Part shown: one piece after another, positions 51,064-60,858 of the stretch
How the letters are laid out: every line of letters begins with the position of its first letter
Numbering within the stretch: position 1 is the first letter of the stretch
Assembly (NCBI GenBank): GCA_016935615.1
Contig: JAFGQO010000075.1
Span: forward strand, 1 to 64,000
Direction: 5' to 3'
Source: Bacteroidales bacterium
Lineage (GTDB): Bacteria; Bacteroidota; Bacteroidia; Bacteroidales; UBA10428
Length of the DNA stretch: 64,000 nucleotides
Translations under genes and position numbers: made by a program
Notes under the pieces: model-generated
The model's input: the letters and a program-made list of their open reading frames with translations, nothing else
The model's database searches: none
What the model was told of the DNA's origin: nothing

Positions 51064-53487
51064 TTACTCAACTTTCAGAGCTGCTCCCGGTTTTCTTATT
51101 GAAGCCATTAAACACTGGTACAATACAACCCCAATGGCGAGAGCAAGCGCTATAGCTGAGGCAATGATGAAGTATTTTGGTGACACTGAAATTCTTGAAT
51201 AAAAATCACCAAGCCATATACCTGAGAAAAGATATGCTCCTATCCATGAAATGGCAGAAGCTATTAAAAGCAATACAACAATCTCTTTTAAAAGAAGAAA
51301 TGTAATCTGGTAAAATGTTGCTCCCACCGCTTTTCGTATAGCTATTTCTTTTACTCTTTGGTTGGAAATAAATGACACCAATCCGAAAAGACCGAGACAT
51401 GCAATTAATAATGAAAGAATAGAAAACAGATAAAGTATTTTTCGGGTTCTGATCACCGACGAGTAATTCTGATTAAAATCCTGATCAAGAAAAAAATAGA
51501 CAAACGGATACTCATTGGTATATTTTGTCCATTTCAGCTCAAGAAAATGGATGGATTTATCAATTCCCTGTGAACTCAGCCTTACACTAAGAAAACCTTC
51601 TATGTTGCCAGGCATAAGAGAAATAACCAGGGGTTTTATCTCTTTATCAACTGTCTCGTAATGGAAATCTTTGACAATCCCGATAATTTTATATTTTTCC
51701 CCCTCTTTCATCCAGATACCGGGCATTGCAAGTGTTGCTCCCAAAACAGATCCCGCACCAATCTTTTTTGCTGCTGCCTCATTGATCACACAAACCATGG
51801 TATCTGAGGCAATAGCAGAGGATAAAAACCGGCCTTCAATCATTTTCAGTCCGAAAGTCTCACGAAAGTCATGATTCACAAAGATGTGATTCATTATATA
51901 ATTTTTTCTAACCGAATCTTTCTCAAAAATGTAAGAAGTTGTGAGAAAATCGCGGCCCGGAATGGAATTTGAATTTGTAACGGACTCAATATTAGGATGC
52001 TGAAGTATTTCTTTCTTGAAATCATTGATCTCATCTCCAAGCGCATCAGGTCTTCGAATCACCAGAATACGTTCTGTTTCAAATCCAGGATCTCTGCTTA
52101 ACATATGTTTAACCTGGGCAGCAGCAATAAGTGATATGATAATAATGAAAATTGAAACAGAAAACTGAAAAATAACAAATACGGATCTTATTTTCCTGTT
52201 TTTTATGCCTTTGTTAAGATTCCCATTCAATACTTTCACCGGTTCATAGGAAGAGGTGAAGAATGCCGGATACGATCCTGCCAGGATCCCGAGAAACAAA
52301 GTAAACAAAACAATTGAAAATACAGCAGGTATATTTTTTAAGATACTAAAATGTAAATTTATGCCCAGGTAATTATTAAAATGAGGCATTAAAATTTCGG
52401 TGATCAATAATGCAAAGATCAAGGCTAAAAACCCGAAAATCACTGATTCCGTTAACAATTGCAGAATAAGTACACGTCTGCTTGATCCTATAACCTTTCT
52501 CAACACTATTTCCCGTGCCCTGTCCGGTGAATTTGCAGTGGATAAATTCATAAAATTCAGACATACTATGATCAGAATCAATAGTGCTATTATTCCGAAC
52601 GTATAGATATACAAAGCCTTGGCGTTAGGTTCAATTTCATTATCAAGATCTGAATAGAGATGGATCCGGGTAAGTTTTTGAAGATCATAGTTCAGCGTTT
52701 GATTTCCATCCACCATGTCCTGCAAAGAGATCTCAAGATATTCTTTCAACTGAGGTGCCGTATATTTCCCGACAAATCCATTAATGCTGTTATGAATATC
52801 GGAAAGGTTTGAATTTCTATCCGTTTTAATATAGGTATACAAAAAATGATGTATCCATATAGTATTAAGATGTTTCCTGTGTGTTACCAGAGAACCTAAA
52901 AGCTCAAAATGAAAATGAGAATTGTCCGGAATATCTTCCATTAAGCCTGTGACGATATAAGGGGCACTTTCTGTTTCAACAATCAATTGTTCTCCCACAG
53001 GATCTTTATCTCCAAAGTATTTCTTAGCAGCTGATTCCGTAAGAACAACACTTCTTGGTTCACGAAGAACACTTTCCGGATCTCCGCTTATCAAACGGAA
53101 TGAAAAAAACTTAAAAAAATTCGAGTCAGCAAATACAAAATTGTCTTCATTGAATTTCACATTATCATTAGATACAAGCCAGGATCCAAAATGTCCGATT
53201 CGCAATACATCCTTTACTCCTTCTACTTCCTTAGCAATGGCCGGAGCCATCGGGGCAGGAGTAATTGCAGAATTCAGGTTCATACCTCTTAAATTGCCGT
53301 GAACGGTAACACGATAAATCGTATCTGCATCTTTATGAAATTTATCATAACTTAATTCGTGTAAAACATATATTGCAATAAGAAGAACTGAAGCCATCCC
53401 TATTGCCAGTCCCAGAATATTTATTAAAGTATAGACTTTATGTGTTGCCAGACTTCTTAATGATATGACAATGAAGTTTTTTATCAT
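51064..53487 (-). CDS. FtsX/MacB-like ABC transporter permease
   Basis: N-terminal MIKNFIVISLRSLATHKVYTLINILGLAIGMASVLLIAIYV; repeated MacB_PCD/FtsX halves; RVKEIAIRKAVGA. Confidence 0.93.
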   Translation of the reverse strand: MIKNFIVISLRSLATHKVYTLINILGLAIGMASVLLIAIYVLHELSYDKFHKDADTIYRVTVHGNLRGMNLNSAITPAPMAPAIAKEVEGVKDVLRIGHFGSWLVSNDNVKFNEDNFVFADSNFFKFFSFRLISGDPESVLREPRSVVLTESAAKKYFGDKDPVGEQLIVETESAPYIVTGLMEDIPDNSHFHFELLGSLVTHRKHLNTIWIHHFLYTYIKTDRNSNLSDIHNSINGFVGKYTAPQLKEYLEISLQDMVDGNQTLNYDLQKLTRIHLYSDLDNEIEPNAKALYIYTFGIIALLILIIVCLNFMNLSTANSPDRAREIVLRKVIGSSRRVLILQLLTESVIFGFLALIFALLITEILMPHFNNYLGINLHFSILKNIPAVFSIVLFTLFLGILAGSYPAFFTSSYEPVKVLNGNLNKGIKNRKIRSVFVIFQFSVSIFIIIISLIAAAQVKHMLSRDPGFETERILVIRRPDALGDEINDFKKEILQHPNIESVTNSNSIPGRDFLTTSYIFEKDSVRKNYIMNHIFVNHDFRETFGLKMIEGRFLSSAIASDTMVCVINEAAAKKIGAGSVLGATLAMPGIWMKEGEKYKIIGIVKDFHYETVDKEIKPLVISLMPGNIEGFLSVRLSSQGIDKSIHFLELKWTKYTNEYPFVYFFLDQDFNQNYSSVIRTRKILYLFSILSLLIACLGLFGLVSFISNQRVKEIAIRKAVGATFYQITFLLLKEIVVLLLIASAISWIGAYLFSGIWLGDFYSRISVSPKYFIIASAIALALAIGVVLYQCLMASIRKPGAALKVE

Positions 53488-53627
53488 AAATAATATGAAT
53501 CAATATTCGAGCCATTATATTTAAAATAATGACAATCAAACTATTATCATATAAATATCAGAGAACAAGTGTGCGTTTATGAACAGATGAATGTTCGTTG
53601 ACGTATATGTACATTGATAATAAAGTC

Positions 53628-54179
53628 TTAAGCTGGTTGATTTATCTTTTTTTCTTCCTGATTAACAGCAATCGTCATTCTGAAAACAGAACAATACGGA
53701 TCAACATCAGTAAAGGAAAAATCCAGTTTTCCGTCAGCAACTTTGGCCATTTCAATAATCCCCAATCCGGCGCCTCCTTTCTCAGAAAACTTGCCATCGG
53801 TAATGGTCTCCTTATACAATTCTTTTATTCCGTATTTATCGAGTTCATTCAGCTGGGTCAATTTCTTACTTAACCTGTTGATATCCGTATTTAATATTGC
53901 GTTTGTGGATTCAATAAAAAACTGACCATTTTTAGCATAAATCCTAAATTCAGGAGGGTATTCGGAAAATATTGTGCATTCATTGTCAAGATTGTCATTG
54001 TAACGAATAATATTCTCAAGAGATTCAATCATTATTGTAAGAACCTTCTTATAGGTATTGAAGCGTATATTTCTTTTCTTCATCTTATCTTTTAATGTTT
54101 GTATCAAATCCCCGATACTGTCAAATTCCAGCAAACCATTATAAGATAAAATGATATCTCCCGATGTTTTCTTTAACAT
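53628..54179 (-). CDS. SiaB-family / DUF6272 protein kinase-like protein
   Basis: MIESLENIIRYND; EKGGAGLGIIEMAKVADGKLDFSF. Confidence 0.8.
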   Translation of the reverse strand: MLKKTSGDIILSYNGLLEFDSIGDLIQTLKDKMKKRNIRFNTYKKVLTIMIESLENIIRYNDNLDNECTIFSEYPPEFRIYAKNGQFFIESTNAILNTDINRLSKKLTQLNELDKYGIKELYKETITDGKFSEKGGAGLGIIEMAKVADGKLDFSFTDVDPYCSVFRMTIAVNQEEKKINQPA

Positions 54180-54224
54180 TTTTCTTATTAAAATTCGAGT
54201 GAAAATATAAAATATCTCTGAAAA

Positions 54225-54701
54225 TCACCAAATTGAGTCCTCTTTATCCTCAATTTCATATCCCTTATCAACCAGAAGATTATTACCCTGCGATGCTTTT
54301 ACTGCCAACTCATCACATCTTTCATTTTCAGGAATGTCGGCATGGCCTTTCACCCAATGCAATTTAACATTGTGTATACGATAAAGCTCCAGAAATCGTT
54401 TCCATAAATCTATATTTTTCTTTTTTTTGAATCTTTTCCTTTCCCAATCAAATACCCATCCTTTTTCAACCGAGTCGCACACATATTTTGAGTCAGTATA
54501 AATATCAACAATATTCCCCTTTCTTTTTATTGTATTTAATCCTTCAATTACCGCTAAAAGTTCCATGCGATTGTTGGTGGTTAACCTGAATCCCTTTGTC
54601 AATTCCTTATAATGTTTCCCTGATTTAAGAACAACTCCATATCCTCCGGGCCCCGGATTACCACTGGCTGCCCCATCGGTATAAATGGTAATTTTATGCA
54701 T
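54225..54701 (-). CDS. rnhA: Ribonuclease HI
   Basis: ITIYTDGAASGNPGPGGYGVVL; NNRMELLAVIEGL; YTDSKYV; WVKGHADIPENERCDELA. Confidence 0.95.
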   Translation of the reverse strand: MHKITIYTDGAASGNPGPGGYGVVLKSGKHYKELTKGFRLTTNNRMELLAVIEGLNTIKRKGNIVDIYTDSKYVCDSVEKGWVFDWERKRFKKKKNIDLWKRFLELYRIHNVKLHWVKGHADIPENERCDELAVKASQGNNLLVDKGYEIEDKEDSIW

Positions 54702-55281
54702 CACCAACTAATTTAATGCCGGTATTCGATAAAAATAACCGGATAGCAATTGCCAATAAAATAATTCCAAACACCTTTTTCAATATCTGAATACCTGCAT
54801 CGCCAAGAAGTTTTTCAAAAAAACGTGTGGCCTTCAGGACAAAGAACACAAAAATCATATTCAATGTCAGAGCAATAAGTATTTCAGACATAAGGTATTC
54901 TGTTTTCAACGAGATTAATGTTGTCATGGACCCCGCCCCCGCAATGAGCGGAAACGCAACCGGTATTATTGCGGTTTTGGCATTACTATCATACCGGAAA
55001 AGCTGAATTCCCAATACAAGTTCAACACCAAGAAAAAATAAAACAAAAGATCCGGCGATAGCAAAAGAAGACAAATCGACACCAAAAAGATTCAACAAAG
55101 GTTCGCCTATAAATAAAAATAAAAGCATAAGTATGAATGCAACAATGGTTGTTCGAACAGGAGAAATGTTTCCCGTTCTTTTCTTGATCTCCAGAATTAT
55201 AGGTATAGACCCGGTAATGTCAATTACCGCAAAGAGAACCATAAAAACAGTGAAAATATTAATGAGATTCAAATTCATCAT
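54694..55281 (-). CDS. MarC-family membrane protein
   Basis: FTVFMVLFAVIDITGSIPIILEI; LSSFAIAGSFVLFFLGVELVLG; FPLIAGAGSMTTLI. Confidence 0.9.
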   Translation of the reverse strand: MMNLNLINIFTVFMVLFAVIDITGSIPIILEIKKRTGNISPVRTTIVAFILMLLFLFIGEPLLNLFGVDLSSFAIAGSFVLFFLGVELVLGIQLFRYDSNAKTAIIPVAFPLIAGAGSMTTLISLKTEYLMSEILIALTLNMIFVFFVLKATRFFEKLLGDAGIQILKKVFGIILLAIAIRLFLSNTGIKLVGDA

Positions 55282-55296
55282 CTTAAAAACAAAATG

Positions 55297-57450
55297 CTAA
55301 GGTACTATTTTCAGTTCCTTAATAAGATGACCTGCGTCAGCAAATTTTTCAATTATAAAAAGCACATAACGGATATCAACACAAATACAGCGTTGCAATT
55401 GCGGTTCAAAAGCAATATCGCCACTCATAGCTTCCCAGTTCCCGTCAAAAGCAAGCCCGATCAATTCTCCATCTTTATTTAATACAGGGCTGCCGGAATT
55501 TCCACCCGTGATATCATTATTCGTGATAAAACATACCGGTAACTGTTCTTCTTCTCCGTACATCCCATAGTCTTTTTCGATGAATAGTTTTTTCAACCTG
55601 TCGGGCACGAGAAATTCAAAATTTGATGTGTCTTCTTTTTCAATAACACCTTTCAGGAAGGTTTTATAATCATAATGAACGGCATCACAAGGATAATAGT
55701 CTTTGGCAACTCCATAAGTTAACCTGATTGTTGAATTGGCATCAGGATACTGAATTTTGTCCGGATCCATTTCCATTCGCCCCTGCATATATATCCTTTC
55801 CAGCTTTTCGAGTTCGAGATCAAATTCATCAAGAATAAGATATTCCTCGTAATATGTTTTGAAAATACTGTTTGTTGTTTTAAAGCCGGGATCTTTAACA
55901 AGTGTTTTAATATCAGGATCTTCGAGAAATTCCAGGACCCTGTTTTCATCAATAAAGAAAGTCTTATTAAACATCTTATCCACGTACTTATCTATATCGC
56001 CTCTGAATTTGCCATTGATCTTCGAATAAAAATCAGGTTGCTGATCATATGGAATATCATCCTGATACAATTTGATTATTGCCTTAGCGACTTTTATATC
56101 CGTACTGATATTGTAATCAGTAAAAAAATCTTTTGTGATTTTCTTAAGCTGATCGATTTCCTCAGTCAATTCTTCATTATTTCCACCATTTAATAAAAGC
56201 ATCATATACAAATAGTGAAACTCGCTAATAAAATCAAAAATTTCAGTTGCCTTAAAAAATCCCTCATTCAGATACTGAAAATTATTTTCATGATCTTTCT
56301 TCTTCATGTATAACGTATTAAAATCACTAAGAACATTACCGTATAGTATGTTCCTGAGTGAGTCCTCCAAAGCCCAAGTTTGAAATGACATTTCTTCATC
56401 GCGCTTTTCATTAATAACGTTCAACCGTTTAAGTCCCCTGTTCTGACCAATGCTATACTTCCAATAGTTGCTCGATCTGGAATATTTAGCCGCATACTGA
56501 ATACGTACTTTTGGATCGTCTAACATATCCTGCTGTAAAATTTCCTGTCGGACACCCCGTATTTTTATTCTTATTTCATTGATTATTTTCATGGTTTCAG
56601 TAACTCCGAACGAATTCAGGTAACGTTGTGTCCTTCCGGGATAGCCAACAATAAAAGCAAAATCTCCATTGTTTATCCCTTTCAAGGAAATTGGCAAAAA
56701 ATGTTTTGGTTTTAATGGAATGTTTTCCGGATTGTAATCCGCGGGTGAACCATCCGGGGCAGAATACACACGAAAAATGCTGAAATCTCCCGTATGTCTC
56801 GGCCATACCCAATTGTCCGTATCATAACCAAATTTCCCAATGGAGGAAGGAGGAGTCCCGACCAAACGAACATCTCTGAAAACCTCATAAACAAATAAAT
56901 AATACTTATTACCTGCAAAAAACGGCTTTACAACAGCTTCATATTTGTCCTCCTGAGACGCTTCCACAACAATCTCCTCTGTCACTTTCCTTATTGTATC
57001 TCTCCGGTCTTTTTCCAACATATCACCGGATAATTCCAGCAACACCTTATCGGTTACCTCTTCAATACGAACCAAAAACTTAACTTCCAGATCAGGATTT
57101 GGAAGTTCTTCTTCCTTCGACATAGCCCAAAATCCATCGTTTAAGATATCGTTTTCGACAGAGCTGTGTTTTTGTATTTCGTCATAACCACAATGATGAT
57201 TGGTAAATAAAAGTCCCTCTTCAGAAACAAGTTCCGCTGTGCACCCACCTCCAAAAATCACCACCGCATCTTTAATGCTTGAATTGTTTATGCTGTATAT
57301 TTCCTCAGCAGTAAGCTCACACCCCAACTCTTCCATCTCATTCATATTCAGATCCTCAATAAAAGGCAGCAGCCACATGCCCTCATCAGCCAGTAAAAAG
57401 CTTATATTTATGCAAAAAACAATAATCGATGTAATACTATTCCTTTTCAT
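55297..57450 (-). CDS. S46-family dipeptidyl-peptidase
   Basis: GGGCTAELVSEEGLLFTNHHCGYDEIQ; WVWPRHTGDFSIFRVY; FITNNDITGGNSGSPVLNKDGELIGLAFDGNWEAM. Confidence 0.95.
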   Translation of the reverse strand: MKRNSITSIIVFCINISFLLADEGMWLLPFIEDLNMNEMEELGCELTAEEIYSINNSSIKDAVVIFGGGCTAELVSEEGLLFTNHHCGYDEIQKHSSVENDILNDGFWAMSKEEELPNPDLEVKFLVRIEEVTDKVLLELSGDMLEKDRRDTIRKVTEEIVVEASQEDKYEAVVKPFFAGNKYYLFVYEVFRDVRLVGTPPSSIGKFGYDTDNWVWPRHTGDFSIFRVYSAPDGSPADYNPENIPLKPKHFLPISLKGINNGDFAFIVGYPGRTQRYLNSFGVTETMKIINEIRIKIRGVRQEILQQDMLDDPKVRIQYAAKYSRSSNYWKYSIGQNRGLKRLNVINEKRDEEMSFQTWALEDSLRNILYGNVLSDFNTLYMKKKDHENNFQYLNEGFFKATEIFDFISEFHYLYMMLLLNGGNNEELTEEIDQLKKITKDFFTDYNISTDIKVAKAIIKLYQDDIPYDQQPDFYSKINGKFRGDIDKYVDKMFNKTFFIDENRVLEFLEDPDIKTLVKDPGFKTTNSIFKTYYEEYLILDEFDLELEKLERIYMQGRMEMDPDKIQYPDANSTIRLTYGVAKDYYPCDAVHYDYKTFLKGVIEKEDTSNFEFLVPDRLKKLFIEKDYGMYGEEEQLPVCFITNNDITGGNSGSPVLNKDGELIGLAFDGNWEAMSGDIAFEPQLQRCICVDIRYVLFIIEKFADAGHLIKELKIVP

Positions 57451-57495
57451 TTAATGCCAGATTTAAAACAATAAAATATATTCAAAATTAATAGC

Positions 57496-58107
57496 CTATT
57501 TATCCGTAATAAATTCCATTCCCATTTGAGTATTTATCAGCTGGAATGATCTTCTGTGATAGGAGGTAATCCCAAACTCTGCAATTGCATTCCTATGTTC
57601 TATTGTCGGGTACCCCTTGTTCTTGTTCCATTTATACTTTGCAAACCTTTGATGCAATCCAAGCATAAAATCATCGCGATATGTTTTGGCTAATACCGAA
57701 GCAGCAGCGATAGAAACAAATTTGCCATCACCTTTTACAATGCATGTATGTGGAGTATTCGAATACAAATTAAACTTGTTCCCATCAACCAAAATGTGTT
57801 CAGGCCTGATCTTAAGCTTATCCAATGCATTGTGCATTGCCAGGATGGAAGCCTGTAAAATGTTAATATCATCAATGGTATGGTTATCAACAAAAACCAC
57901 AGCATAATCAAGTGCAACTTTTTCTATTTCTTTTCTGAGAAGAATTCTGTTTTGAGAAGACATCTTCTTGGAATCGTTCAATAAGGGATTTGAATAATCA
58001 GAAGGCATAATAACTGCTGCAGCACATACCGGACCTGCAAGACAGCCTCTCCCAGCCTCATCACATCCTGCTTCTATTGCTTTTTGGTTTAAATAACTCT
58101 TTAACAA
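57496..58107 (-). CDS. rnhB: Ribonuclease HII
   Basis: AGCDEAGRGCLAGPVCAAAVI; LNDSKKMSSQNR; KGDGKFVSIAAASVLAKTYRD. Confidence 0.96.
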   Translation of the reverse strand: MLKSYLNQKAIEAGCDEAGRGCLAGPVCAAAVIMPSDYSNPLLNDSKKMSSQNRILLRKEIEKVALDYAVVFVDNHTIDDINILQASILAMHNALDKLKIRPEHILVDGNKFNLYSNTPHTCIVKGDGKFVSIAAASVLAKTYRDDFMLGLHQRFAKYKWNKNKGYPTIEHRNAIAEFGITSYHRRSFQLINTQMGMEFITDK

Positions 58108-58252
58108 ACCTGTGTAAATAATATCTTTTCTGTTCTCTTCAAATTAGAAAGCATGTGAATATAGAAAAATTACTTAAGTATAGCAATTTACACTTTTCAT
58201 TCCATTAAGGTTCTTTTAATCTTTTTACATTTGCATTTGAAAAATATATACT

Positions 58253-59698
58253 TTGAAAAGAAAATTTCTTACAAATCTTGGGTTCTTTCTTGTATTAAAC
58301 CTTATTGTTAAACCGGTCTATGTATTTGGCATCGATCGTGTTGTACAAAACACAGTTGGTGCAGAGGTTTATGGCCGGTTTTTTACACTGTTCAATATTG
58401 CCATAATTTTTCAGATATTCCTTGATCTTGGCATTGAAACTTTCATCAGAAAAGACGTAGCACAACATCCCAAACATACAAGCAATTATTTATCCGGCAT
58501 CATCACACTTAAATTAATGTTGTTAGTACCTTACTTGCTTGTATGCGTTGTTCTGGCTCTATACAAAGGAATAACTCCCGATGATTACCTGTTGTTGTTT
58601 TTTATACTTCTGAATCAATTCCTAGCTTCTGTTATTTTATATATCAGAGCCAATCTTGGAGGCTTACAATTGTTTAAAACCGAAAGTCTTATTTCTGTTC
58701 TGGATCGATCTCTCATGATTGTAATTGTTGGCTTTTTATTACTTCATCCTATTACACACTACTTGTTCAGGATCAACTGGTTTGTTCTTGCTCAGACAAT
58801 ATCTTATACCGTTACACTGGTAATTGGATTGGTCTTATTACTGAAAAGAACAGGGCATTTTAACTTTCAGTTTCGAATTACACAAATTCTTCCTGTTATT
58901 ATTAAACTCAAGCCCTATGCAACACTTGTCCTTTTAATGGCAATCTATTACAGGGCCGATTCAATAATTCTTGGTATTATGCTGCCTGACGGCGATGAAC
59001 AGGCCGGCATATTTGCTCATGGATTCAGGATTCTCGATTTTATGTCTAACTATGCATTACTTTTTCCTATCCTTCTGCTGCCTATTTTTTCAAAAATTAT
59101 TTTTCAAAAGGAAAAAGTCGATAGCCTGCTTCAATTTTCATCACTGCTTTTAATTGCACCTTCAATTGCTGCCATTGCACCGGCTATTGTTTACAGGTAC
59201 GAACTTTTTAATATACTGTATAATGAACAAGTGAAATTATCTGCCAATGTGTTTGCAATATTAACTATTAGTTATATTGGTATGTGCATCAGTTATACGT
59301 TCGGAGCTCTGCTCACTGCCAATGGTAATTTAAAGCAACTGATTATTATGGCTGCTTCCGCAGTAGTGATAAGTATAAGTTTAAATCTTCTTTTCATCCC
59401 ACAGTATCAGGTTATGGGTGCAGCAATTGCTAATGCGTCAACACAGGTATTTACCATCATAGTACATATTATTTTGGTATGGTACATTTTTAAGTTAAAA
59501 TTCAACCTGAAGATCTTTATTAAATTCATTGCCTATTTGCTTAGTATTCTGGCAGGTGTATTTTTAATAAAGCTACTCCCCATTCACTGGATTGAAGGAG
59601 CCATTATCCTTTTCATTTTCGGTCTTTTGTTTGCTCTTATCACAGGCCTTGTAAGTATAAAAGGCATTCGATCAATTTTGCTGGAAAAAATTCAATAG
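58253..59698 (+). CDS. Polysaccharide flippase / MOP-superfamily membrane protein (TTG start)
   Basis: RVVQNTVGAEVYGRFFTLFNIAIIFQIFLDLGIETFIRKDVA; 12-14 TM pattern. Confidence 0.87.
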   Translation: MKRKFLTNLGFFLVLNLIVKPVYVFGIDRVVQNTVGAEVYGRFFTLFNIAIIFQIFLDLGIETFIRKDVAQHPKHTSNYLSGIITLKLMLLVPYLLVCVVLALYKGITPDDYLLLFFILLNQFLASVILYIRANLGGLQLFKTESLISVLDRSLMIVIVGFLLLHPITHYLFRINWFVLAQTISYTVTLVIGLVLLLKRTGHFNFQFRITQILPVIIKLKPYATLVLLMAIYYRADSIILGIMLPDGDEQAGIFAHGFRILDFMSNYALLFPILLLPIFSKIIFQKEKVDSLLQFSSLLLIAPSIAAIAPAIVYRYELFNILYNEQVKLSANVFAILTISYIGMCISYTFGALLTANGNLKQLIIMAASAVVISISLNLLFIPQYQVMGAAIANASTQVFTIIVHIILVWYIFKLKFNLKIFIKFIAYLLSILAGVFLIKLLPIHWIEGAIILFIFGLLFALITGLVSIKGIRSILLEKIQ

Positions 59699-59924
59699 CT
59701 GATGATAAACTTTTCAACACCCTGATTATTTTGTTGGGTATGAATTGCCCGCATTCATGATCCCGGTTTATCAATTATTTTTCAAACAGTTATAAAATCA
59801 TTACTCACCGGTTAACGGCATTCTGAATTGAATTCATATGATTTAATGTTAATAATTTAAGAGGGAATGGCCGATTAAAACTTCCTATTTTCGAGATTGA
59901 AACTCCGGCAGGACAAAACGGATT

Positions 59925-60146
59925 ATGAGAAAAAGAAAAACTAAAGAAGAAAGTCTAAGAAGAAAAAAAACTCATTCCATAAGATTTAACAACAGGGAAC
60001 AAAGCGCTATTGATCAGTATTGTGAAAAATTCAGAGTGAAAAACAAATCAAAATTTATGCGTGAGGCAATAATAACGGAAGTGCTTCGCAAATTTGATGA
60101 AAACTATCCTACCTTATGGGAAGATGAACAGATGAGGTTATTCTGA
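59925..60146 (+). CDS. Small basic ribbon-helix-helix-like protein
   Basis: KTHSIRFNNREQSAIDQYCEKFRVKNKSKFMREAIITEVLRKF. Confidence 0.65.
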   Translation: MRKRKTKEESLRRKKTHSIRFNNREQSAIDQYCEKFRVKNKSKFMREAIITEVLRKFDENYPTLWEDEQMRLF

Positions 60147-60168
60147 TAAAAACAGGGGAATTTAGAAA

Positions 60169-60341
60169 AGTTGTCTAAAAAGTGAATCCCTTGCCCTCAA
60201 AAACAAACCTGTCTGCCTGCCAGGAAGAGACAGGAAGTCTTACAAAACAAGAATATATCACTAATTAAAATATTGTGTTGCTTTGAGATTTTGAACCTTT
60301 GTGGTGTTTTCTTAATTTCCGGACTTTTTAAACAGTCGCTT
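60169..60341. repeat. Degenerate foldback intergenic repeat
   Basis: GTTGTCTAAAAAGT ... ACTTTTTAAACAGTC imperfect inverted ends; TTGTCTnAAAAG resembles the 32926 element. Confidence 0.4.
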
Positions 60342-60355
60342 TTTTGTCTGTATGC

Positions 60356-60736
60356 TTATGCGTTTAACAATTCACTATATTGAGCTGCATCGAGCAAATT
60401 TTCCATTTCAGAAATATTTTCAACTTTGAGTTTAATAATCCAGCCCTCTCCGAAAGGATCCGAATTAATCAGATCAGGTGAGTCTTCAAGTGCAGAATTT
60501 AGTTCTTTCACAACACCGGTAACAGGCATGAAAAGATCAGAAACTGTCTTTACAGCCTCTATAGTACCAAAAACCCCACCCTGATCAACTTTTTCGCCAA
60601 CCGTCTCTACCTCAATAAAGACAATGTCTCCAAGCTCTCCCTGTGCATAATCTGTAATTCCAACAATTGCCTCTTCTCCATTTAATTTAATCCATTCATG
60701 ATCTTTGGTATACTTTAAATTCTTGGGAATATTCAT
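60356..60736 (-). CDS. gcvH: Glycine cleavage system H protein
   Basis: LKYTKDHEWIKLNGEEAIVGITDYAQGELGDIVFIE; GTIEAVKTVSDL lipoyl-lysine. Confidence 0.97.
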   Translation of the reverse strand: MNIPKNLKYTKDHEWIKLNGEEAIVGITDYAQGELGDIVFIEVETVGEKVDQGGVFGTIEAVKTVSDLFMPVTGVVKELNSALEDSPDLINSDPFGEGWIIKLKVENISEMENLLDAAQYSELLNA

Positions 60737-60858
60737 GATAATTAACTTTTATTATTTGTATTTGTCCTTTCAGATTTTGTCTTTCAAATTTAGACAAACA
60801 CAGTTGTAAAACAAGTATCTCTGCAAATGATTTTTCTCACATTGTGTTCATCTGAAAT

